Below, in pieces: positions 43,010 to 50,164 of a stretch of DNA of 64,000 bases. The number at the start of each line of letters is the position of its first letter. The first letter of the stretch is position 1. Under the pieces are notes generated by a model that saw only the letters and a list, made by a program, of their open reading frames with translations, was not told the DNA's origin and made no database searches. Origin of the DNA: Streptomyces kaniharaensis (GTDB lineage Bacteria > Actinomycetota > Actinomycetes > Streptomycetales > Streptomycetaceae); NCBI RefSeq assembly GCF_009569385.1, contig NZ_WBOF01000001.1:310001-374000 (forward strand). The letters are read 5' to 3'. The position numbers and the translations under genes were made by a program.

Positions 43010-44314
43010 ATGACCAAGACCCGACGGCCGCGTCCGGCCGTTCCCCGCTCCGCCCGCCGGGCGACCGTCGCCGCCCTCGCGCTGACCGGCCTGCTCGCCT
43101 CCGGGGCCTGCTCCGCCGATCGGCAACCGGCCCAGCAGGGCGGCGCGGCCGTCACCGCCGAACCGGTCGCGATCAGCCCGTCCGCGACCTCCGGCGCGGT
43201 GGTGCCGCTCACCCCCGCCGTCACCGCCCGGCTGGACGCGGCGATCAGGCAGGTGATGAGCCAGGCCTCCGTCCCCGGCGTGATCGTCGGCCTCACCACC
43301 CCGAACGACAGCTACGTGCGTGCCTTCGGCGTCGCCGACAAGCCCGCCGGGACGCCGATGTCGCCCGATCTCTACATGCGGATCGGCAGCGTGACCAAGA
43401 CCTTCACGGCCACCGCTATCCTCCGGCTGGTGGACCAGGGCAAGGTGGGCCTGGACGACCCGGTCTCCAAGTACATCCCGAACGTGCCCAACGGCGACCA
43501 GATCACCCTGCGCGAGCTCGGCGACATGCGCAGCGGCCTGTTCTCGTACAGCTTCGATCCGGACTTCCAGCAGGCGTTCTTCAGCGACCCGAACCGGCCC
43601 TTCACCCCGGACCAGTTGCTCGCGTACTCGTTCAAGCACCCGCCGAACTTCCCGCCGGACGCGAAGTTCGAGTACTCCAACACCAACGCGATCCTGCTCG
43701 GCCTGGTCGTCGAGAAGGTCAGCGGGCAGTCGCTCTCCGATTTCATGAAGCAGCAGGTGTTCACCCCGGCCGGGCTGAACAAGACCGTCCTGCCGACCGA
43801 CGCGGCCTTCCCGGACCCGCACGCCCACGGCTACACCAACCAGACGCTGAACGGCGCGACCGCGGACTCCACCACCTGGAACCCGTCCTGGGGCTGGGCG
43901 GCCGGCGCGGTGATCTCGAACCTCACCGACCTGCAGACCTGGGCGAAGGTGCTGGCCACCGGCTCGCCGCTGATCAAGCCCGCGACCCAGGCCGAGCGGC
44001 TGAAGAGCAAGACGACCGGCACCCCGGACATCGACTACGCCTTCGGGGTGTTCGAGACGCACGGGTGGATCGGCCACAACGGCTCGCTGCCCGGCTACCA
44101 GAGCGTGGTGGTGTACCTGCCGCAGGCGCAGGCCAGCCTGGTGATCATGCTCAACACCGATGTGTCGCACGAGGGTTCGGAGCCCTCGACGCTGCTCGCG
44201 CGGGCGATCACGCAGATCGCCTCGCCGAACAACGTCTACACGCTCCCGCCCCAACCGTCCGGCGGCTCGTCCGGCGGCTCACCCTCGGCCAGCGCCTCGC
44301 TGCACATCTCCTGA
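43010..44314 (+). CDS. Beta-lactamase-fold serine hydrolase lipoprotein (D,D-peptidase-like)
   Basis: The 434-residue protein has a lipoprotein signal peptide with lipobox LASGAC (Cys34) and a class C-type hydrolase domain. It has Ser127-Val-Thr-Lys130 in RIGSVTKTF, the YSN motif in FEYSNTNAILLG, and HNG in GWIGHNGSLPG in place of KTG, typical of esterase/D-alanyl-D-alanine carboxypeptidase relatives. A Gly/Ser-rich tail ends the protein. It should be anchored outside the membrane and act on peptides or esters in the wall. No ribosome site is clear before ATG 43010. A strong hairpin follows. Confidence 0.88.
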   Translation: MTKTRRPRPAVPRSARRATVAALALTGLLASGACSADRQPAQQGGAAVTAEPVAISPSATSGAVVPLTPAVTARLDAAIRQVMSQASVPGVIVGLTTPNDSYVRAFGVADKPAGTPMSPDLYMRIGSVTKTFTATAILRLVDQGKVGLDDPVSKYIPNVPNGDQITLRELGDMRSGLFSYSFDPDFQQAFFSDPNRPFTPDQLLAYSFKHPPNFPPDAKFEYSNTNAILLGLVVEKVSGQSLSDFMKQQVFTPAGLNKTVLPTDAAFPDPHAHGYTNQTLNGATADSTTWNPSWGWAAGAVISNLTDLQTWAKVLATGSPLIKPATQAERLKSKTTGTPDIDYAFGVFETHGWIGHNGSLPGYQSVVVYLPQAQASLVIMLNTDVSHEGSEPSTLLARAITQIASPNNVYTLPPQPSGGSSGGSPSASASLHIS

Positions 44315-44326
44315 AGGAGCACCGAG

Positions 44327-44364
44327 CCAAGGGCCCGAACCGGTGCGCCGGTTCGGGCCCTTGG
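44327..44364. terminator. Perfect 17-bp hairpin between the serine hydrolase and ligase genes
   Basis: CCAAGGGCCCGAACCGG (44327-44343), loop TGCG and its full complement (44348-44364) lie between two converging genes and can end both transcripts. Confidence 0.88.
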
Positions 44365-44378
44365 GACATGACCGTCCG

Positions 44379-45440
44379 TCACATTCCCAGCACGCGCCGC
44401 AGATCGTACGAGACCGGCTCCTCCAGCTGTGCGTACGTGCAGCTCTCGGGTGTGCGGTCCGGCCGCCAGCGGCGGAACTGCGCGGTGTGCCGGAAGCGGT
44501 CGCCCTCCATGTGGTCGTACGCGACCTCCACCACGCGCTCGGGCCGCAGCGCGACCCAGGACAGGTCCTTGCCGCCGGTCCACCGGCTGACCGCTCCCGG
44601 CAGCCGGCCCTCCGCGTGTGCGGCCTCGTCCGCCCAGGCGCCCCAGGGGTGTTCGGACAGGTCGGTCATCCGCAGCGGCGCCAGTTCCTCGGCCAGCTCA
44701 CGGCGGCGGGCCATCGAGAACGCGGCGCAGACTCCGACGTGCTGCAGCCGCCCGTCCGCGTCGTTGATGCCGAGCAGCAGCGAGCCGACCACCGGGCCGC
44801 TCTTGTGCTCGCGGTAGCCGGCCACCACGCAGTCCGCGGTGCGCTCGTGCTTGATCTTGAACATGGTCCGCTCCCCCGGCCGGTAGGGCTGGTCCAGCGG
44901 CTTGGCCACCACCCCGTCCAGCCTGGCGCCCTCGTACTCGGCGAACCAGCTCCGCGCCAGCTCGCGGTCGGTGGAGGCGGGGGCGGTGAAGACCGGGTCG
45001 GCGGCGCCGGCGAGCGCCGTCTCCAGCGCCGGGCGGCGCATCGACAGCGGCTCGTCCAACAGCGGCACGTCGCCGAGGGCGAGCAGGTCGAAGGCGACGA
45101 AGGAGGCGGGCGTCTGCTCGGCGAGCAGCCTCACCCGACTCGCGGCCGGGTGGATGCGCTCCAGCAGTTCCTCGAACCGCAGCCGGCCGTCCCGGGCGAT
45201 CACCACCTCGCCGTCCAGCACGCAGCGCGGCGGCAGCTCCCTGCGGAACGCCGCGACCAGCTCGGGAAAGTACCTGGTCAGCGGCTTGCCTGTGCGGCTG
45301 CCGAGCTCGACCTCGTCGCCGTCGCGGAACACGATCGCACGGAAGCCGTCCCACTTGGCCTCGTACTGCATCCCCGGCGGGATCTCGGCCACCGACTTGG
45401 CGAGCATCGGCGCCACCGGCGGCATCACAGGCAGGTCCAT
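44379..45440 (-). CDS. ATP-dependent DNA ligase (LigC/LigD ligase-domain type)
   Basis: The 353-residue enzyme has the nucleotidyltransferase motif I KWDGFR (Lys29 in YEAKWDGFRAIVF), motif III FVAFDLLAL, motif IV LDGVVAK, motif V MFKIKHERTADC and an OB-fold C-terminus. It seals DNA nicks with ATP. Its neighbour, divergent across 66 bp, encodes a LigD-type polymerase domain, so the two replace the fused LigD of mycobacteria as separate proteins for end joining. No ku gene is in the window. Confidence 0.92.
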   Translation of the reverse strand: MDLPVMPPVAPMLAKSVAEIPPGMQYEAKWDGFRAIVFRDGDEVELGSRTGKPLTRYFPELVAAFRRELPPRCVLDGEVVIARDGRLRFEELLERIHPAASRVRLLAEQTPASFVAFDLLALGDVPLLDEPLSMRRPALETALAGAADPVFTAPASTDRELARSWFAEYEGARLDGVVAKPLDQPYRPGERTMFKIKHERTADCVVAGYREHKSGPVVGSLLLGINDADGRLQHVGVCAAFSMARRRELAEELAPLRMTDLSEHPWGAWADEAAHAEGRLPGAVSRWTGGKDLSWVALRPERVVEVAYDHMEGDRFRHTAQFRRWRPDRTPESCTYAQLEEPVSYDLRRVLGM

Positions 45441-45506
45441 GCGTCCGATCCTCGCGCCGGACGCCTCGGGGCGCGCGCCGGGCGTGGCGCGCCTAGCGTG
45501 AGAGGC

Positions 45507-46517
45507 ATGGGCTCAGCCATGGAACTGGACGTCGCCGGTCGCACCGTCCGGCTGTCGAACCCGGACAAGGTGTATTACCCGGAGCGCGGGTTCACCAAGC
45601 TGGACGTCGCGCAGTACTACCTGGCCGTCGCCGACGGGGTGCTGCGCGGGCTGCGCGACCGGCCGACCACGCTCCAGCGCTTTCCCGACGGGGTCGACGG
45701 CGAGTTCTTCTACCAGAAGCGCGCCCCCAAGGGCCTGCCGGACTGGCTGCCGACCGCCCGCATCGAGTTCCCCAGCGGCCGCTCCGCCGACGAGATCTGC
45801 CCCACCGAGCCCGCCGCCGTCCTGTGGGCCGCGAACCTCGGCTGCCTCACCTTCCACCCCTGGCCCGTCCGGCGTGGCGACACCGACCACGTCGACGAAC
45901 TGCGCATCGACCTCGACCCGCAGCCGGGCACCGACTTCCACGACGCCGTCCGCGCCGCGCACGAACTGCGCGCCCTGCTGGAGGAGTACGGGCTGCGCGG
46001 CTGGCCCAAGTCCTCCGGCGGGCGCGGCCTGCACGTGTACGTCCCGCTGGAGCCCGAGTGGACGTTCACCGACGGCCGGCACGCCGTCATCGCGCTCGGC
46101 CGGGTGCTGGAGGAGCGGATGCCGGGGAGGGTCACCACCGCGTGGTGGAAGGAGGAGCGCGGCGAGCGGATCTTCGTCGACTACAACCAGATGGCCCGCG
46201 ACCGCACCATCGCCTCCGCCTACTCGCTGCGCGCCCGCCCGCGCGCCACCGCCTCCACCCCGCTGCGCTGGGAGGAGCTCGACGACGCCTCGCCCGAGGA
46301 CTTCGACCTGCGGACCGTCCCCGCCCGGTTCGCCGAACTCGGCGACCTGAACGCGGAGATGGACGGGAAAGCGTTCCGGCTCGACGGCCTGCTGGAGCTG
46401 TACGAGAAGCAGCTGCGCGACGAGGGGCTCGGCGAACTCCCGTACCCGCCCGACCATCCCAAGGCCGAGGGCGAGCCGACCCGGGTCCAGCCCAGCCGGG
46501 CACGGAAGAGGACGTAG
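45507..46517 (+). CDS. LigD-type primase-polymerase (non-homologous end joining)
   Basis: The 336-residue protein is an archaeo-eukaryotic primase-type PolDom: NPDKVYYPERGFTKLDVAQYYL, LQRFPDGVDGEFFYQKRAP, the catalytic LRIDLDPQPG (two Asp), KSSGGRGLHVYVPL and VDYNQMARDRTIASAYSLR. It fills gaps and prefers ribonucleotides at broken ends. TAGCGT (45494-45499) lies 7 nt before the ATG at 45507, pointing to a leaderless mRNA; a second ATG in frame is at 45519. Divergent from the ligase gene through a short shared control region. Confidence 0.92.
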   Translation: MGSAMELDVAGRTVRLSNPDKVYYPERGFTKLDVAQYYLAVADGVLRGLRDRPTTLQRFPDGVDGEFFYQKRAPKGLPDWLPTARIEFPSGRSADEICPTEPAAVLWAANLGCLTFHPWPVRRGDTDHVDELRIDLDPQPGTDFHDAVRAAHELRALLEEYGLRGWPKSSGGRGLHVYVPLEPEWTFTDGRHAVIALGRVLEERMPGRVTTAWWKEERGERIFVDYNQMARDRTIASAYSLRARPRATASTPLRWEELDDASPEDFDLRTVPARFAELGDLNAEMDGKAFRLDGLLELYEKQLRDEGLGELPYPPDHPKAEGEPTRVQPSRARKRT

Positions 46518-46568
46518 CCGGAAGAGGTGGCGGGCAGTGGGGTCCGCCGCCGATGGCATGATGGCGCG

Positions 46569-47237
46569 GTGCCGTTCGACCACAACGATCACTACCACCG
46601 CCTCCTGCTGCGCGAGCTCCCCGACGGCGCCCGCCGGGCTCTCGACGTCGGGTGCGGCACCGGCGCCTTCGCGCGCCGGCTCGCCCGGCGGGGTGTCGAC
46701 GTGGACGCCGTCGACCGGGACGCGCGGGTGGTCGTGGAGGCGCGGGTCGCCGCCGAGGCGCCTGCCGTCGCGCAGGCGCCGGCGAACACGGTCGCGCAGG
46801 GCGTGGCCGGTCCCGGGCGGGTCAACTTCCGGCAGGCGGACATCACCGAACTCACCCTGCCGCCCGGCACGTACGACTACATCTCCTGCCTGGCCAGCCT
46901 CCACCACCTGCCGCTCGACACCCTCCGTACGCTCCGCGACGCACTCGCACCGGGCGGGGTGCTGGTGGTCCTCGGCTGCTACCAGGAGGAGTCGGCGTGG
47001 GACCGGGTCGTCAGCCTGCTGGCCGTACCGGTGAACGCCGTCTGCCGACTTGCCGTGTTCGGCTACGAGCGGGCCCGACGCCTGACCGGCCCCGCGGCGA
47101 AAGCGCCGACCTCGGCCCCCACCGTCTCCTTCGCCGATGTCCGGGCGTACGCGGCCGAGCACCTGCCGGGGTACCGGATGCGGCAGCTGCTGTTCTGGCG
47201 GTACCTCCTGGTCCACCGGCGAGCCCCCGTCGAGTGA
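46569..47237 (+). CDS. Class I SAM-dependent methyltransferase
   Basis: The 222-residue protein starts FDHNDHYHRLLLRELP and has the SAM motif ALDVGCGTGAFARRL, the acidic AVDRD, and YDYISCLASLHHLPLD, a Methyltransf_11/25 pattern. The GTG at 46569 is chosen from homology; a CATGAT box 6 nt upstream suggests a leaderless transcript. The substrate is unknown. It lies 51 bp after the polymerase gene and shares its direction with a GNAT and a kinase-like gene downstream. Confidence 0.85.
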   Translation: MPFDHNDHYHRLLLRELPDGARRALDVGCGTGAFARRLARRGVDVDAVDRDARVVVEARVAAEAPAVAQAPANTVAQGVAGPGRVNFRQADITELTLPPGTYDYISCLASLHHLPLDTLRTLRDALAPGGVLVVLGCYQEESAWDRVVSLLAVPVNAVCRLAVFGYERARRLTGPAAKAPTSAPTVSFADVRAYAAEHLPGYRMRQLLFWRYLLVHRRAPVE

Positions 47238-47257
47238 TCAACTAGGCTGGCCCTTCC

Positions 47258-47929
47258 ATGACCACGGGAGGGGACCGGATGGGCGTGCGGGGGCTCGCGG
47301 AGATCCTGGCGGACGCGGCGCGCGGGATCTTCCCGCCGTCGGACGGCTCGGTGACGGTCGTCCCGCAGCCGTCCGAGCGCGAGGCCGGGGTGCTGTCGTT
47401 CTCCGCCCACGCGGTGATCTTCACCGATGAGGACCCGGGCTGGGTGCACCGCACGCTCGCCGCCGTGCCGTCCGACCCGCTGGCCGCGCCGCTCTGTCCG
47501 CCCTTCCTGACCGCCTTCGCCGAGCGCACCGGGCGCGTCGTCAACAACATCGACCTGCTGACCGTCGCCCACCGCCTCCCCGGCGAGCCGCCGCTGCCGC
47601 TGGTGCGGGTCGACGACCGGGAGCACCCCCGTGTGGTGCGCGCGCTGCGCTACCGCGAGGACGTACGCGTGTTCTCTGCGGACGGCGGCGTGCTGGTGCT
47701 CGGTCGCGGCGTCGCCGGCCGCTGGGAGGCCGCCGTCGAGGTCGACCCGCAGGCCCGCGGACGCGGCCTCGGCCGGGCCCTGGCCACGGCCGCGCGACAC
47801 CTCCTGCCCGAGGGCGACGTCATCTGGGCGCAGCAGGCGCCCGGCAACGCCACCAGCGTCCGCGCGTTCCAGGCCGCGGGGTACAAGCCGGTCGGCGCCG
47901 AGACACTGCTGGTCGTGGGGCGACCGTGA
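47258..47929 (+). CDS. GNAT-family N-acetyltransferase
   Basis: The 223-residue protein has an N-terminal region of unclear fold and a C-terminal GNAT core: AAVEVDPQARGRGLGRALAT (acetyl-CoA pyrophosphate loop), then GDVIWAQQAPGNATSVRAFQAAGYKPVG. Its last 4 nt overlap the next gene (GTGA at 47926). A TAGGCT box lies 9 nt before the ATG. GNAT plus an aminoglycoside-phosphotransferase-like partner in one unit can indicate drug modification, but the substrates are not known. Confidence 0.83.
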   Translation: MTTGGDRMGVRGLAEILADAARGIFPPSDGSVTVVPQPSEREAGVLSFSAHAVIFTDEDPGWVHRTLAAVPSDPLAAPLCPPFLTAFAERTGRVVNNIDLLTVAHRLPGEPPLPLVRVDDREHPRVVRALRYREDVRVFSADGGVLVLGRGVAGRWEAAVEVDPQARGRGLGRALATAARHLLPEGDVIWAQQAPGNATSVRAFQAAGYKPVGAETLLVVGRP

Positions 47930-48786
47930 CGCCCACGGCCACCGTCCCGGAGGACGTCCGCGCCCGGCTCGCCGTCCGCTTCGGCCCGTCCGCGGAAGCC
48001 TGGTGCGAGGCGCTGCCCGCCGTCGTGGACGAGCTCACCGCGCACTGGGGCCTGAGCGTGGTGGCGGCCGGTGGGGGCGGGACGGCCCGGGTGTTCCGCT
48101 GCACGGACGGCGCCGGCGCCACCGTCTGGCTCAAGCTCACGCCGGACCTCCGGGTGGCGGCCGAGGAGGAGGCCGCGCTGCGGGCCTGGTCCGGCCTGCC
48201 CTCCATGGTCCGGCTGCTCGCACACGACCCGGCGACGGGCGCGCTGCTCCTCGCGGGCGTCGCCCCGGGCACGACGCTGCGGCAGCGGCCGTGGCGCCCG
48301 GCCGAGGTCGCCGGGCTGCTGACGTCGCTGCGGTCCGTCCCCGTAGCCGGAGTCCCGCTGCCGTCACTCGCCGAGCGGGTGGACTTCCTCTTCGACCTCA
48401 CCTCGCGGCGCGCCCCCGGGGTCGTCCCGGGATCGGCGCGCACGGTCGCCCTCGGGCTCGCGGCGGACGGCCCGCTCGCCCTCGTCCACGGCGACCTGCA
48501 CCCCGGCAACGTCCTCGACGGCCCGGACGGTCCGGTCGCCATCGACCCGCGGCCGACCCTCGGCGACCCGGACTTCGACCTGGTCGACTGGGTCCTCGAC
48601 GGCGTCACCTCGCACGCCGTCCTGACCGCCCGGATCACCGAACTGGCGCCCCTCGTCCCCGGATGCGACTCTGCCCGGGTCCTCGACTGGTGCCGCGCCA
48701 CCGCCCCGATCATCGCCGCCCCACGCCTCGCCGCCGGGCGGAACGACGCGGAGACGGACTTCCTGCGGAAGCTCGCGGGGCTCTGA
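47926..48786 (+). CDS. Aminoglycoside/hydroxyurea phosphotransferase-family kinase
   Basis: The 286-residue protein has the APH kinase signatures: VHGDLHPGNVL (catalytic loop with Asp), VAIDPRPTLGDPDFDLVDWV (DFG-equivalent Asp) and an N-lobe Lys in VWLKLTPDL. It resembles streptomycin 6-phosphotransferase/hydroxyurea phosphotransferase proteins. The GTG start overlaps the GNAT stop. Many housekeeping small-molecule kinases share this fold, so resistance is only one option. The gene ends 18 bp from the convergent bioF. Confidence 0.85.
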   Translation: MTPTATVPEDVRARLAVRFGPSAEAWCEALPAVVDELTAHWGLSVVAAGGGGTARVFRCTDGAGATVWLKLTPDLRVAAEEEAALRAWSGLPSMVRLLAHDPATGALLLAGVAPGTTLRQRPWRPAEVAGLLTSLRSVPVAGVPLPSLAERVDFLFDLTSRRAPGVVPGSARTVALGLAADGPLALVHGDLHPGNVLDGPDGPVAIDPRPTLGDPDFDLVDWVLDGVTSHAVLTARITELAPLVPGCDSARVLDWCRATAPIIAAPRLAAGRNDAETDFLRKLAGL

Positions 48787-48804
48787 GGGCGACCACCGGC
48801 CCGG

Positions 48805-50004
48805 TCAGCGCGAGCGGGCACCCGCCGGGGCCAACTCCGCGATGATCCTTACCGCATCAGTGATCTGATCGTCCGTCAGGTCACCCCGGGCCGTCAGGCG
48901 CAGGCGGGACACCCCGTCCGGGACGGACGGCGGGCGGAAGCAGCCGACCGCCAGGCCTGCCCGTCGGCAGTCGGCGGCCCAGGCGACGGCGGCCTCCGGG
49001 CCCGGGGCGCGCACGGACACCACGGCGGCGTCCGGCTCGCACGCCTGGAGCCCGGCCGCCGTGAGCCGCGCGGCGAGCGACCGGGCCACCTCGCGGGCGC
49101 GGTCGGCGCGGTGCGGCTCGGCGCGCAGGAGGCGCAGCGCGGCGAGGGCGGCGCCGGCGGCCGCGGGGGCGAGGCCGGTGTCGAAGATGAAGGTGCGGGC
49201 GGTCTCCGTCAGGTGGCGGATGACCCGGCGCGGCCCGAGGACGGCGCCGCCCTGCGAGCCGAGCGACTTGGACAGGGTCACCGTCGCGACGGTGTCCGGC
49301 TGCCCGGCGAGTCCGGCCGCCGCGAGGGCCCCCGTCCCGCCGGGGCCGAGCACGCCCAGCCCGTGCGCGTCGTCGACGAGCAGCGCGGCGCCGTGCGCGC
49401 GGGCGGCGTCCGAGAGCGCGGCCAGCGGGGCGGCGTCGCCGTCGACGGAGAACACGGAGTCGCTGACGACGAGTGCCCGCCGCTGTGTGCGCCCCCCGAG
49501 GATCTCCCGGACGGCCTCCGGGTCGCTGTGCGGGGAGCGATGGACGTCGGCGCGGGCGAGCCGGCAGCCGTCGATCAGCGAGGCGTGGTTGTAGGCGTCC
49601 GACACGATGAGCGTGTCCGGGTCGGTGAGCGCGGTGAGCGCCGCGAGGTTGGCCGTGTAGCCGGACGAGAACACCAGCGCGGCCTCGGCCCCGCAGAACT
49701 CGGCCAGCTCCTCCTCCAGTTCGGTGTGCAGCGCGGTCGTCCCGGTGACCAGCCGCGACCCGGTCGAGCCGCCACCCCACCGCAGCGCGGCGTCCGCCGC
49801 GGCCCGGGTGACGACCGGGTGCCGCGTCAGCCCCAGGTAGTCGTTCCCGGCCAGGTCGAGCACCGGATCCTCGGCCTCCCGGCTGCGCAGCGTACGCGTG
49901 AGCCCGGCGTCGGCCCGCAGCAGGGCGGCCTCGTCGAGCCAGTCGAAGACCCCGCCGGGGGCGACGGCGGTGCGGTGCGGTTCGGACGCGAGAGGATGGG
50001 CCAT
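48805..50004 (-). CDS. bioF: 8-amino-7-oxononanoate synthase
   Basis: The 399-residue PLP enzyme has NDYLGLTRHPVVTRAA, WGGGSTGSRLVTGTTALHTELE, VFSSGYTANLAALTAL, LVDDAHGLGVLG and the Schiff-base Lys in VTLSKSLGSQGG, all BioF-like. It condenses pimeloyl-ACP/CoA with alanine, the first committed biotin step. The ATG at 50004 starts the recognisable protein (MAHPLASEPH); longer upstream frames run into the divergent helicase leader. It is separated from bioB-bioA-bioD by the helicase and a membrane protein gene, an arrangement known in streptomycetes. Confidence 0.9.
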   Translation of the reverse strand: MAHPLASEPHRTAVAPGGVFDWLDEAALLRADAGLTRTLRSREAEDPVLDLAGNDYLGLTRHPVVTRAAADAALRWGGGSTGSRLVTGTTALHTELEEELAEFCGAEAALVFSSGYTANLAALTALTDPDTLIVSDAYNHASLIDGCRLARADVHRSPHSDPEAVREILGGRTQRRALVVSDSVFSVDGDAAPLAALSDAARAHGAALLVDDAHGLGVLGPGGTGALAAAGLAGQPDTVATVTLSKSLGSQGGAVLGPRRVIRHLTETARTFIFDTGLAPAAAGAALAALRLLRAEPHRADRAREVARSLAARLTAAGLQACEPDAAVVSVRAPGPEAAVAWAADCRRAGLAVGCFRPPSVPDGVSRLRLTARGDLTDDQITDAVRIIAELAPAGARSR

Positions 50005-50164
50005 GCCGGGCACTCTGGCACGGCCGCCGATCACCGGGCAATGTGCGACTTCGCACACGACGCGGCCCGGTTCGCCGCGTACGCGCACGGCGCTCCGGTT
50101 CCAGCGGTTCCGCCGCCGCCCTGGGGCTTTGCCCGCGGTGGCGGCGAGCAGGCAAGATAGCCGG

